Below are positions 35,498-44,878 of a DNA stretch of 64,000 nt, piece by piece. The stretch is from positions 124,001 to 188,000 of the forward strand of contig CAYNSO010000001.1 of assembly GCA_964399735.1 (NCBI GenBank). The letters run 5' to 3'. This DNA comes from Fontivivens sp964399735 (GTDB lineage Bacteria; Zhuqueibacterota; Zhuqueibacteria; Residuimicrobiales; Krinioviventaceae). Numbering within the stretch: position 1 is the stretch's first letter; the number at the start of each line of letters is the position of its first letter. The notes beneath the pieces are model-generated. The model did not search any database and was not told the DNA's origin. It saw only the letters and a list, made by a program, of their open reading frames with translations. Both the position numbers and the translations under genes were made by a program.

Positions 35498-36724
35498 TTA
35501 CTTTAATTCATCCGCATTTTCTTTTATTTTTATTATAGCGGCAACAATATCATCCATATCTGCTTCATCGCCTAACAACATATTCTGGGTGAACCAGATT
35601 GCTTCATCATAACAGGCCTTTTCTGTTTCGGGGCAGTAACATTTGCTATAATCAATAGGCAAATCAACGGAACGGCCGCGCGGCCCAAAAGCTTTTTTAA
35701 GAAATACCGGCTGTTTGTATAACGGCAGAGAATATCCGGCGCTGGTAAAAATGCCTTCCTTGCGCATGGCATCGATAAAAGCGGTTTTTGATTTATTGGC
35801 AAAGAATTCCTTTTTATAGCGGAATATAAACAAATGTGCGGCATGTTGGGTAACCAGCGGTTCATCAATGAGCGGTTCAACACCCTCGATAGCGCGTAAT
35901 TTTTCGTTTAAATAAGCCATATTAGCCTGACGAATTTGTTTCAGTTCATCATAACGATCAAATTGGGCGTGCAGCACAACGGCTTGCAGTTCGGTAAGAC
36001 GGTAATTGCCGCCGAAATAAAAATGTTCATACCATAAACCGTCCTCACTGCGTCCGCAATTAATGTGCGCCCGGGACATTTTGGCCACCAGGTCATCATT
36101 TGTCAATATAATTCCGCCTTCACCGCAATTGATATTTTTTGAAGACTGGAAACTGAAACAGCCGGCATCGCCAATAGCGCCAACCCGTTTGCCGTTCCAT
36201 TCTGCACCCCAGGCCTGTGCTGCGTCTTCAATCACTTTCAGGTTGTGTTTTTGGGCCAATGCCAGGATTGCATCCATATTGGCAGGGCGACCGGCAAAAT
36301 GTACCGGCATAATCGCTTTGGTGTTTTTGGTAATAGCTGCTTCCACCTGTTTGACATCAATATTATAGGTATCCGGGTCTATATCAACAAATACGGGAAT
36401 CCCTCCCATTTCAACCACAGCCGTAGCCGTGGCAATAAAGGTATAGGCCGGAACAATTACTTCAGCGCCGGTATCGACATCAGCGGCGGTAAGGGCAATG
36501 CGGAGGGCAGCTGTACCGCTGTTGATACAAATGCCATGTTTGGCTTGCATATAAGCGGCAAACTTTTTTTCAAACTCGGCGGTCAGTGTCCCTTTCAGGC
36601 ATCCCCAACTGCCGCTTTTGATCACCCTGGTCAAGCCTTCAATTTCTTCATCTCCCCACACCGGCCACACCGGAAACGGTTGGGTTCTAACCGGGGCGCC
36701 GCCATTTATTGCTAATGTTGCCAT
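35498..36724 (-). CDS. DegT/DnrJ/EryC1-family PLP aminotransferase
   Basis: 408 residues. Sugar aminotransferase fold: GLTRVIKSGSWGC near the N-terminus, INSGTAALRIAL binding PLP phosphate, VIEDAAQAWGAEWNGKR with the PLP aspartate, and the Schiff-base lysine in FSFQSSKNINCGEGG. Members act on nucleotide-linked keto sugars or on keto-inositols and related compounds; the substrate is not predictable here. 26 bases after the HAD gene. Confidence 0.88.
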   Translation of the reverse strand: MATLAINGGAPVRTQPFPVWPVWGDEEIEGLTRVIKSGSWGCLKGTLTAEFEKKFAAYMQAKHGICINSGTAALRIALTAADVDTGAEVIVPAYTFIATATAVVEMGGIPVFVDIDPDTYNIDVKQVEAAITKNTKAIMPVHFAGRPANMDAILALAQKHNLKVIEDAAQAWGAEWNGKRVGAIGDAGCFSFQSSKNINCGEGGIILTNDDLVAKMSRAHINCGRSEDGLWYEHFYFGGNYRLTELQAVVLHAQFDRYDELKQIRQANMAYLNEKLRAIEGVEPLIDEPLVTQHAAHLFIFRYKKEFFANKSKTAFIDAMRKEGIFTSAGYSLPLYKQPVFLKKAFGPRGRSVDLPIDYSKCYCPETEKACYDEAIWFTQNMLLGDEADMDDIVAAIIKIKENADELK

Positions 36725-36750
36725 TAAAATCCTCCAATCGAATTAGAATG

Positions 36751-37365
36751 TCATATATGCAAATTATAATTAATTAATTGGTTCTTTAGATTCTGGATTG
36801 ATGTGTAAACAATTCCTTTGATACCGATATTGTTTGCAGCCTGAATGTTTTCCGATAAATCATCAATAAAGATACACTCCGCGGGCGATAGATCTACCTG
36901 GCGGAGAGCATGGTAATAAATTTCCGGCTCCGGCTTGATCGCTTTTACCTTGTAAGAAAGTACCGGGGTTTCAAATGTCTGAATTGCCGGGTATTGCGTT
37001 GATATATAATTATAGTGTAATTCATCGGTGTTGCTGATAATGGAAATCCGCACCTGTTGTTTTAACGCTTCGGCCAACTGAACAGTTTCATTATTTAAAC
37101 TAAAAATATTTGTATAGATAGTTTGAAATTGTTCCAGAGAAATATGGTTAAATTCCTGGCAGACAATTTGGTAAAATTCCAACGGGGTGAGATTTCCGCA
37201 ATTAAAATTTATGATCGTCCGGGCATTTTTTTTGGATAATGCAATTACTCTGTCGTGGGAAAGGTTGGTGAGTTGAGCGATTGCATTATAAAATCGTTCA
37301 ATATGCACATGAACAAGAACATTGCCGAGGTCAAAGAATACCAGTTTAATCGGAGTTTTGGGCAT
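36751..37365 (-). CDS. HAD-superfamily phosphatase-like hydrolase
   Basis: 204 residues. HAD subfamily IA pattern: motif I FFDLGNVLVHV (nucleophile Asp; the usual second Asp is Asn-Val in this group), motif II SIISNTDELH, and motifs III-IV KPEPEIYYHAL with ECIFIDDLSENIQAA. The second position of motif I, DLGNV rather than DxD, is seen in several haloacid dehalogenase-like phosphatases. Starts 6 bases after prs, so probably co-transcribed. Substrate unknown. Confidence 0.85.
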   Translation of the reverse strand: MPKTPIKLVFFDLGNVLVHVHIERFYNAIAQLTNLSHDRVIALSKKNARTIINFNCGNLTPLEFYQIVCQEFNHISLEQFQTIYTNIFSLNNETVQLAEALKQQVRISIISNTDELHYNYISTQYPAIQTFETPVLSYKVKAIKPEPEIYYHALRQVDLSPAECIFIDDLSENIQAANNIGIKGIVYTSIQNLKNQLINYNLHI

Positions 37366-37371
37366 AAATGA

Positions 37372-38328
37372 TTATTCCTGCTCCGTATCACGGAACAATG
37401 CCCCCACTGAATCACCGATATGGATTGCATTAATCGCTTTGGCAAATAATTCGGCTACCGATAAAATTTTCAATTTACTGTATGTGTTGCCATTGATCTG
37501 CGGAATGGTATCTGTGGTAACCAGTTCTTCAATTTTGGATTTTTGAATACATTCCAGAACATTGTTGGTGAAAAAACCATGTGTGCAACAAGCCCATAAA
37601 CGCCGGGCGCCGTGATTATGTAAAAACTCGGCGGCTTGAAGTATTGAACCACCGGAGAGGATCTCATCATCTATGATTAAAACATCTTTTCCCTGAGCGT
37701 TACCAATAATATTGTTGATCACAACTTTTTCCTTGTCACCGATCCGTTCTTTATCCAGCACAACCATGGGCAAATCGAGCAGCCGGGCAAATTTACGTAC
37801 GGCTTTGGCGCCGCCCACATCGGTAGCGGCGATAACGGCATTGCTTAGATCTTTACGATGATAATGATCAACAAGTATTTGGGTGGGCAACAACTGATCC
37901 ATTGGAATACGCGAAAATCCCATGATTTGCGGTGCATGTAGCTGCATGGTTAAAATTCGATCTGCCCCGGCAGTTAACAATAATTCTGCAACCAGACGGG
38001 CTGTAATGGATATTCTTGGCTCATCCTTTTTGTCGGATCGGGCATAAAAATAATATGGCATAACCGCGGTAATTCGCTTTGCAGATGCATATTTCAGGGC
38101 ATCAAGAATGATGAGCAATTCCATAAAGTGCTCATTGAGTGGATTAGATGCAGTCTGAATTACGTATACATCGTCATTTCGGACATTTTCTTCTATCTTT
38201 ACTTTAATGTTCTCGTTACTAAAACGATGGATTTTTATCTTCCCTCTCTCAATATTCAAATTTGCACAAATATCAGCCGCTAAAAGCGGATGACTGTTAC
38301 CATGAAACACTTTTAAACTACCGTACAC
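37372..38328 (-). CDS. prs: ribose-phosphate pyrophosphokinase
   Basis: 318 residues from GTG at 38328, chosen because GGAG lies 5 bases upstream and the protein then starts VYGSLKVFHGNSHP like other Prs proteins; a longer frame adds 16 residues without homology. Makes PRPP from ribose 5-phosphate and ATP. Landmarks: MPYYFYARSDKKDEPR for ATP, LTMQLHAPQIMGF for the metal, and the PRPP loop VLIIDDEILSGGS. Divergent from classical Prs in places (CTHGFFTN instead of the usual ATHGLFS), but the core is intact. PRPP also feeds nadC in this window. Confidence 0.93.
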   Translation of the reverse strand: MYGSLKVFHGNSHPLLAADICANLNIERGKIKIHRFSNENIKVKIEENVRNDDVYVIQTASNPLNEHFMELLIILDALKYASAKRITAVMPYYFYARSDKKDEPRISITARLVAELLLTAGADRILTMQLHAPQIMGFSRIPMDQLLPTQILVDHYHRKDLSNAVIAATDVGGAKAVRKFARLLDLPMVVLDKERIGDKEKVVINNIIGNAQGKDVLIIDDEILSGGSILQAAEFLHNHGARRLWACCTHGFFTNNVLECIQKSKIEELVTTDTIPQINGNTYSKLKILSVAELFAKAINAIHIGDSVGALFRDTEQE

Positions 38329-38483
38329 ATAAACTCCAATTATATGATCTTTTACTGAAAAATTTGTAATATCCAATGGATAATAAATTTGTAATGATTG
38401 CCATTTGGCGTTACTCTTTTGAGCTTTGCTGCGTCACATAACAAGTCAGGGTGTTGCCGCTTAAATTTGCATATCTTGAAAAA

Positions 38484-39194
38484 TCAAACATCCTTGCCGA
38501 CCGACCAGAAATCGGTTTTAAAATTATCAAAATCCGGGAAAACAATGCGATGTCCTCCTTCACGAATAAAAAGGCGTTTTTGCTCGAACAAAGCCATAAT
38601 CCTCGAAATTGTTTCTCTGGCAGTACCGGCCATATTGGCGAGATCCTGCTGAACGGGCAGTTTGGGTATAATAATACTTTTACCGCGTTTATAGCCGGTT
38701 TGCTCTGCAACATGAATCAATGTTGCGCCAACCCGCCCTACCGCATCTTGCAAGGTTAAATTTTCTATTTGCACATCACATTTGCGAATTCGATCGGCAA
38801 GTACTTTGAGCAATTCAGTAGCAATATGGGGAAACTTTTCAATAATCAGTAAAAATTCACTGCGTCGCAAGGTCAGTAATTCCACTTCTTCCATTGAAAT
38901 AACAGTAGCTGACCGGCCTTTGCCATCCAGTAACGCAAGTTCACCAAAAAAATCACCGGCTTTGAGAATGGTAAGAATTACTTCCTTGCCTTCATCGCTG
39001 GTACGAGTGATTTTTACTGTGCCGCGCAATATGATAAATAGCGTCTGACCAACCTCTTCTTCAACAAAAAGCACTTGATCTTTTTCGCATTCCCGGCGTA
39101 CACACTGGGAAACGATTTGATCCAGTTCGGAATCGCTCAACTTTGCCAGCAAGGGTACTTTTTTTATTAAACGGAGGATGCGCTCATCTGTCAT
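38484..39194 (-). CDS. Crp/Fnr-family transcription regulator
   Basis: 236 residues. N-terminal cyclic-nucleotide-binding-like beta-roll (about 15-130: FVEEEVGQTLFIILRGTVKI, GDFFGELALLDGKGRSATV) and C-terminal winged helix with recognition region QQDLANMAGTARETISRIMALFEQ. Has the RSATV-type phosphate cassette (GELALLDGKGRSATV), so a nucleotide ligand is possible; there are no FNR-type Cys for an Fe-S cluster. A palindrome at 39281-39295 upstream could be its own operator. Confidence 0.9.
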   Translation of the reverse strand: MTDERILRLIKKVPLLAKLSDSELDQIVSQCVRRECEKDQVLFVEEEVGQTLFIILRGTVKITRTSDEGKEVILTILKAGDFFGELALLDGKGRSATVISMEEVELLTLRRSEFLLIIEKFPHIATELLKVLADRIRKCDVQIENLTLQDAVGRVGATLIHVAEQTGYKRGKSIIIPKLPVQQDLANMAGTARETISRIMALFEQKRLFIREGGHRIVFPDFDNFKTDFWSVGKDV

Positions 39195-39280
39195 AATGTT
39201 TTCCAGTTAAATTTACAGAGTTTGGTGATTTTAACGTAAAATTAAAATAAACCAGGGCTCACTAATCGATAATAAAGTAC

Positions 39281-39295
39281 ATCAAGCGACTTGAT
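39281..39295. repeat. palindrome upstream of the Crp/Fnr gene
   Basis: ATCAAG, 3 bases, CTTGAT: a perfect 6-bp inverted repeat 87 bases before the regulator start and 51 bases after the topoisomerase stop. Could be an operator or a short transcript-end hairpin. Confidence 0.35.
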
Positions 39296-39345
39296 TTTTA
39301 ATAGAAAAGCTCGGTATATTAAATTACAATTTAACTGACAATTAA

Positions 39346-41106
39346 TCAAGCGCTATTCTCGTCATTGACATCCTGGTCATTCCTGACCCACATAAATTTG
39401 CGCCGTAATGTGGAAGAATAGTATTTTTCCAGAACATCGTAATTGATCTCTTTACCCCAGTTATAGAAAACCCGGGGATCAATATAGGATTTTTGACTGG
39501 TGCCAAGATTCCAGGTACGGTTTTGCATGGCAATCGCTTTTTGTGCGCGCAGTTTGCCGAGGGCCTGGCGGGTTTTTTCCTCTTGCAGGGTGGTTCTGGC
39601 AATTAATTTCTCTTTTGCAGCAATTCGTTTGTTCCAGGTACTGGTTGTTTTCTGCTTGGCTTGCCTGGTTTTAGCCGCAGCTTTTTTATCTTTGGCTTCC
39701 TGTTTGAGGGCTTTTAATTCATTATTCAATTTTTGTAATTGTTTTTTCAGGGTTTCAAGCCGTTTAAGCGTACTTTCTTCACGGTCGCGGTAGTTTTTCT
39801 TCCGTTTCTCCCAGTTTTTTGGCGCCTGCTTGGTGTGGTTACATAATATCGCCGCTTCCAGATTAGCTTTGACAACCGCTTCCCATTTTTTATATTCGGG
39901 ATCGTTAATATCAATAGCAGCATTTTCCAGTGTTTCGTGTACAGTCGCTGTAGCATGATGAGTACGAAACACTTTGGCGGTTAAACCGGGCATTGCCTGG
40001 GATAAATAATCATTTACATTGCGGCTGGTAATATCCGGGAAAAGCTGCGGTTTATTATAAGCGGAATTTTTGCCTTTACCCGCGGCATTGGCCGATGGCT
40101 CGGCATTTTTAATCAGTTCTTTAAGATTATCACGAACCAGTTGCGGTAGTTCAATCTTTTTATGCCATAGCACTGAATCTTTACCAAGAAAACGAAATTC
40201 AACTTTGCCGTCATTCAGCAATTTGATATGTTCGGGTCGCAAGGTTGTGGCGCCAACTGTATCAGCCTCGTCGGCATCTTTTTCATCGCCAACACGCAGA
40301 CACAGAGCGTCTATTAAAAAACACGCAGTAGCAACCCGGCGAATTTTTGGTTTTTCGCTGCTTAAGCCTTGATGAATATGTTGACGTACAAGTTCAATGC
40401 GGCTATCCAGTTCAATTGCCTTGTCAAACTTTTGTGCTTCACGGGCTTGTTTAACCGGTGCGGTATCATGCAGCCAGATATACTTGATCTTGCCGGATAA
40501 TTTATCTTCCCAACGAGCAACCCATAAAGATTCCGGCTGCCAGACAGTGTCTTTCCATGTACCCGGCACTACCGGTGCATCGGGACTAAGATTGAGTGTA
40601 ACATCGCTTTGTGATGCTCCTTCTTTCCATTTACCGCGTAAGGGATGTTTACCGCGTCCCATAAAAATGCCACTGGGTTCGGCAAGATAGTTGGCAAGTT
40701 CAATGCGGTCATCATCAGCCAGAGCAAAGCCGTATTCTTCTTTTAATTGTTCCCTGCTCAGTTTGCGTTGTGCAGCAAGGGCCTTTTTTTCTTCCTTTGT
40801 CATCGCCTCTCGTGCAGCTCGCTCACTTTCAACAATTTTAATCAGTGGGGTAAAATCTACTTCATCAATTTTCAAGGTGGGTTGAATATTCAAAGCCCGG
40901 CTAAAATCGAACATAAAATTCTTAATAAATATCAAGTCTTCTACATAAGGAGTGCCGTGTTTACGTGCCCAGGCCAGCGCCATTTCTTCCTGTTTAGGAG
41001 TTAATTTGGTTTTTTTCCCTCGTATCGTTATGGTTGTGCCATGATATTCAGGTGGATCTGGAATTAATATTCCTTTGTGATGTAATCGTTTCAGCAATTG
41101 TAACAT
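39346..41106 (-). CDS. eukaryotic/thaumarchaeal-type DNA topoisomerase IB
   Basis: 586 residues, far longer than the roughly 350-residue poxvirus-like bacterial TopIB. It follows the human Top1 layout without its disordered N-terminus: core (about 1-430), a charged coiled-coil linker (about 430-525) and a C-terminal domain. By family comparison all five catalytic residues are present: Arg271 in LCLRVGDEKD, Lys309 in FLGKDS, Arg381 in KVFRTHHA, His424 in LCNHTKQAPKNWEK and the nucleophile Tyr541 in SQKSYIDPR. It should relax positive and negative supercoils through a 3'-phosphotyrosine. Neighbours are unrelated and there is no mobile element beside it. Confidence 0.93.
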   Translation of the reverse strand: MLQLLKRLHHKGILIPDPPEYHGTTITIRGKKTKLTPKQEEMALAWARKHGTPYVEDLIFIKNFMFDFSRALNIQPTLKIDEVDFTPLIKIVESERAAREAMTKEEKKALAAQRKLSREQLKEEYGFALADDDRIELANYLAEPSGIFMGRGKHPLRGKWKEGASQSDVTLNLSPDAPVVPGTWKDTVWQPESLWVARWEDKLSGKIKYIWLHDTAPVKQAREAQKFDKAIELDSRIELVRQHIHQGLSSEKPKIRRVATACFLIDALCLRVGDEKDADEADTVGATTLRPEHIKLLNDGKVEFRFLGKDSVLWHKKIELPQLVRDNLKELIKNAEPSANAAGKGKNSAYNKPQLFPDITSRNVNDYLSQAMPGLTAKVFRTHHATATVHETLENAAIDINDPEYKKWEAVVKANLEAAILCNHTKQAPKNWEKRKKNYRDREESTLKRLETLKKQLQKLNNELKALKQEAKDKKAAAKTRQAKQKTTSTWNKRIAAKEKLIARTTLQEEKTRQALGKLRAQKAIAMQNRTWNLGTSQKSYIDPRVFYNWGKEINYDVLEKYYSSTLRRKFMWVRNDQDVNDENSA

Positions 41107-41256
41107 TTTCCTTTATAGTTGTTGGTAATTTGAATTTTTCTTAAAAATGCAATATACTACTGATACTAGATATGTAATTTATAACTTGAATATTAATCGT
41201 TTTACAATGAATATACGGAATTAATTTAGTAAAACAATGGAGCAACTGCATTTCTT

Positions 41257-42213
41257 TCAAGAAAGCTGCTTTTCAATCTGTTGCAATGCTTGCATGGATT
41301 CCCGGGCAATAACTTGCCCGCCGGGTGTAAAATCAAACACTTCAACGGAAATCCAGCGAGAATAATTCCGATTTTTCAAAACCTGAAAAGTTTTAACAAA
41401 ATCAGTCACAGCCGTTCCGGTACCCGGATGTTTGCCGTTCATTTCCTGTACATGCACATGATAAATATAATCAAAATATTGGTTTACCAGTTCATCACAG
41501 GGTTGGGTCTCGTCCGGAGTATTATGAAAATCAAACATTAATTGCACAGCCGGGTGCGCAACGGTTTTCACAATTTCCAATGCTTCGGCAAGAGTATTCA
41601 CAACATCAGTTTGACTTTTATCTAATGGTTCGATCAATATTGTTACCTTTTGCTGTTGCGCATGATCGGCCGCCTGCGATAAACCTTCACAAAAATACTG
41701 TTTGGCATCGGCGATAGAGATTCCCTGAGCATTTCTCTGGTTTGGCGAACCGAAAACCATTATATCACCGCCCATATCGGCACAAAAATCAATCAACTGT
41801 TTTATATAATCAACCGCAATATCGCGTACTTTATTATCCGGAGTTGTAAAATGTAAATTATGAGGAGGAGGCGCCAGCAGCCAATGTAACCCGGCACATT
41901 GCAAGCCACTGTCTTGCATAATTGCAAAAATTTCCCGACGTTTTTCAGATGTTAAATCTGCTACACTCTGTTTAACCAGAGTAAACGGGGCAATTTCAAC
42001 GCCTTTGAAACCGGCGCCGGCAATTATATTACATTGATCCTGCCAGGATAAATTTTGCATACTTTCATTACACAACGCATATTTGAAACCGTTCCAGGAT
42101 TGACTCATCTCCGGCTGTTTTTTACTGCAAGAAGAGCTCCATCCGGTCAAAGATAATGCGCCCATCGTTAAAGCAGCTTGTTTTACAAATTTTCTGCGAG
42201 TTTGTTTTTTCAT
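41257..42213 (-). CDS. Tat-exported sugar phosphate isomerase/epimerase-like TIM barrel
   Basis: 318 residues. N-terminal twin-arginine motif TRRKFVKQAA with a hydrophobic stretch, then SSSCSKK, which could be a lipobox. The body is a xylose-isomerase-like TIM barrel related to hydroxypyruvate isomerase: FKGVEIAPFT, LIEPLDKSQTDVVNT with a metal Glu, LMFDFHNTPDE, YHVHVQEMNGKHPGTG and WISVEVFDF. Probably acts on a sugar or sugar-like compound in the periplasm. 12 bases after the GNAT-like gene. Confidence 0.85.
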   Translation of the reverse strand: MKKQTRRKFVKQAALTMGALSLTGWSSSCSKKQPEMSQSWNGFKYALCNESMQNLSWQDQCNIIAGAGFKGVEIAPFTLVKQSVADLTSEKRREIFAIMQDSGLQCAGLHWLLAPPPHNLHFTTPDNKVRDIAVDYIKQLIDFCADMGGDIMVFGSPNQRNAQGISIADAKQYFCEGLSQAADHAQQQKVTILIEPLDKSQTDVVNTLAEALEIVKTVAHPAVQLMFDFHNTPDETQPCDELVNQYFDYIYHVHVQEMNGKHPGTGTAVTDFVKTFQVLKNRNYSRWISVEVFDFTPGGQVIARESMQALQQIEKQLS

Positions 42214-42225
42214 GTCATTCTCTGT

Positions 42226-43395
42226 TTATAAGGGTTTTTGATATATTGTATATTCTTTGGAAACTTGAGCATTTACTAACTCTACCAGGCGATGGGTAAG
42301 AACATTATCTTCAAGAACCCAGCCCATATCACAATATTCATAGCCACGATTTTGCGAGTATTCTTTTTGTTTCCAGATCATAACGCCATCCAAACCAAGG
42401 CGGCGGAATTTCTTTTTAACGCCCAGGTAACCAAGGCGAAAACCTTTGACATGATTTTTAGCCAAAAGTAGTTTAATTGCCCGAAAGAATTCCAGATGCC
42501 GGGATCCGCAAACCGGTTTCAACTTTTCAAATACATTGGGGATACCGCCAAAAAAAGCCGCCGGCTCATCATGCACATAGAGAAACAAAAACAATCCTTT
42601 ATCCATAACCAGTTGCATATCGTTAACGATAGAAAAAAATTCTTCCTGAGTAAATGGCACAAAACTGAAATTATCACTCCAGGCGTCATTATAAATTTCA
42701 AACATTTCCTGGCGGCGGATTTCAAAGGGACGTTGATCCCAACTTTCAATTTTAATATTAAACCGCTCAATCACCTTTTCAGTTACACGTTGTAATTTTT
42801 CATCAACGGGGTCATTCACCGGAACTTCCCAGGAGAGCACTTTTTTAACCGGCTGTAAACCGGTTTCCAGTATCAATTTTTCATAATAGGGCTTATTATA
42901 ATGATAGTAAATAACCGGCCGTGAATCAAAACCCAGGGTCATTAATCCTGGAGTTGCCTCATTTACCGGTAACGGCTGCGGGCCTTGCAGCTTGTTCATA
43001 CCTCGTGATTTGACCCATTCTCCTGCTGCCTGAATAAGCGCTTTGGCAACATCAACATCATCTATTGTTTCAAACTGACCGAAAAACCCGGTTTTTTCAT
43101 GCCAGTGATCATTATAATTATGATTGATAAATGCATTGCATCGACCTGCAAACTGGTTATTTTGCATTGCCATAAAAAATACCATCTCGGCATGCTTGAA
43201 AAATAAATTTTGGGGTTCAAAAAAACCTGTCATCCCGATCAGCTTAAAGCCCAAATACTCATAATTCAATAATGGAATGTAATTTGCGTCGTTTTTATAA
43301 TGTGACCAGTGAAACTGTACAAATTTTTTTAATAACTTGCGATCCTTATTGGTGCGGTTGGAAAAGGAAATGATTCTGATTTCATTTTCACTCAT
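42226..43395 (-). CDS. GNAT-fold protein with two acetyltransferase-like halves
   Basis: 389 residues. The C-terminal half has the GNAT acetyl-CoA pattern (GFRLGYLGVKKKFRRLGLDGVMIWK, then YEYCDMGWVLEDN). The N-terminal half (ANYIPLLNYEYLGF to NEATPGLMTLGFDSRP) resembles the first half of the same family of about 390-residue proteins, widespread in Bacteroidota and relatives and functionally unassigned. Cytoplasmic. First gene of the leftward block; operonic with the isomerase. Confidence 0.75.
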   Translation of the reverse strand: MSENEIRIISFSNRTNKDRKLLKKFVQFHWSHYKNDANYIPLLNYEYLGFKLIGMTGFFEPQNLFFKHAEMVFFMAMQNNQFAGRCNAFINHNYNDHWHEKTGFFGQFETIDDVDVAKALIQAAGEWVKSRGMNKLQGPQPLPVNEATPGLMTLGFDSRPVIYYHYNKPYYEKLILETGLQPVKKVLSWEVPVNDPVDEKLQRVTEKVIERFNIKIESWDQRPFEIRRQEMFEIYNDAWSDNFSFVPFTQEEFFSIVNDMQLVMDKGLFLFLYVHDEPAAFFGGIPNVFEKLKPVCGSRHLEFFRAIKLLLAKNHVKGFRLGYLGVKKKFRRLGLDGVMIWKQKEYSQNRGYEYCDMGWVLEDNVLTHRLVELVNAQVSKEYTIYQKPL

Positions 43396-43858
43396 GTACT
43401 TCTCCTCATTTTGATTGGGAATAAGATACTAATTTCAGGACAAAGTATAAAGTTTTTTTTGGTAAAACACGTATAAAAATTGACGCAATCGTGTATTCAG
43501 CAAGTACATTATACAGATATATAATATTATAAATCAGTCAGGAACCATTAAGAATAGATTATAACCTTGAAAGTTCATTGTAAAGTAAAAAATCGGGTAC
43601 AGGAATAGGTAAGATAATAATTATTGTTAAAATACATATCTAGATTCACAATCACTACAAGTTTTATTTTCTTTGCACAGAGAAAACACAGCAAACACCG
43701 GGTTTACAGAAACTGGAAAAGGTTAATTAACCTGATAAATTCAAATTTTATCCCTGCATGCAAAATATAATTCATATACATTGAATGACCATGCAATATC
43801 TTTTCACCTCAAGAAACTAAAAAAACAACCGATATTTATTCTAAAAAATCAGGTATTT
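43396..43858. other. divergent intergenic region
   Basis: About 460 AT-rich bases between the leftward GNAT gene and the rightward hypothetical pair. The only striking element is a perfect 14-base palindrome AGGTTAATTAACCT at 43720-43733, a candidate operator. No RNA gene or convincing reading frame was seen; a TTG-started extension of the next gene back to 43781 is possible but lacks a ribosome site. Confidence 0.5.
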
Positions 43859-44809
43859 ATGACAAATATCAGCAACATTCCACATGATCATTATGATAAA
43901 AAAATACCGGGAAATATCCGCCCCGGCCGGGTAAAACATCAATATACTATGCCGGCCAAAAATTTTCAGCCCGGTTACAAAATTTCAAATCGGATAAAAA
44001 ATCATATCGTCGAATCGACAACCAGAAATACAAATCAAAGCATAAAATTTCAAGATTTTCGTGTTGCAATCAACACTCAGCAGAAAACCCTGGCGCTTAA
44101 ATTCGCTTATTTTATTAATAACCAATATATCGATCCGGCTGCGGATAAAAATTTTAATCTTCAAATTGAAGTCCTGGCTAACCATGCCCACTTTATTCTA
44201 ACTGAAGGCGTTTATGATAATCTTGAAATTGAATTAACCAGCGCTGTTGAAAAATTTTCCAGGTTAGTGTTTAATTTTGTTCAAAAACATTCATCCAATC
44301 TGGAAAATCTGGCAATTAAAGAACCCTTGCTTTCAGAATTATTTAAAGAATCAGGACAACAGATTTTGGGCTCATTGGGGACAATTATCTCTATTATTCA
44401 TGCCAAAGGCAAATATAAAAATCATTCACCCGAAATGAGTTTGTATAAAAAGCAAACCAGCGGACAAAAAAATCATATACCTGGATTTGAAATTCAAAAA
44501 AATGATCTGGATATTCAATTCAAAGTGAATAACCCCCCCCTCTATCTCACCCAGGAAATACAACATCCACAGGGATTTTTACAAAAATTGTTTGGGACCA
44601 ATTTCATTCTCCCGGAGTTGACTTTTCTTAATCATCTGTGGCATACTATAACTCAAAATCATCTGATTACAACTTTGCGTCAACAGATTGGCGGCCTTGC
44701 ATGGACGAATTTGTCTGATCCTGTTAATGCCAAAAAACGCACTACAATTCGCACTGCAATACTGGTTATCGTAATAATCATTTTACTGGTAATTGTTATT
44801 TACGGTTAA
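43859..44809 (+). CDS. hypothetical tail-anchored protein
   Basis: 316 residues from the ATG at 43859 (AGG five to six bases upstream). No named family recognised. Residues about 60-200 form a beta-rich then helical region (FRVAINTQQKTLALKFAYF, NLQIEVLANHAHFILTEG, LEIELTSAVEKFSRLVFNF); the extreme C-terminus is a single hydrophobic helix (TAILVIVIIILLVIVIYG), so it should be a membrane protein with its body on the cytoplasmic side. The next gene encodes a protein with the same order of elements, so they are probably paralogues acting together. Confidence 0.65.
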   Translation: MTNISNIPHDHYDKKIPGNIRPGRVKHQYTMPAKNFQPGYKISNRIKNHIVESTTRNTNQSIKFQDFRVAINTQQKTLALKFAYFINNQYIDPAADKNFNLQIEVLANHAHFILTEGVYDNLEIELTSAVEKFSRLVFNFVQKHSSNLENLAIKEPLLSELFKESGQQILGSLGTIISIIHAKGKYKNHSPEMSLYKKQTSGQKNHIPGFEIQKNDLDIQFKVNNPPLYLTQEIQHPQGFLQKLFGTNFILPELTFLNHLWHTITQNHLITTLRQQIGGLAWTNLSDPVNAKKRTTIRTAILVIVIIILLVIVIYG

Positions 44810-44878
44810 TTTTTTATCGTTATTGCCGATACTTTGAATAGGTAGAATAGCAGATTACTTTATTGTGAGATAAAACAC

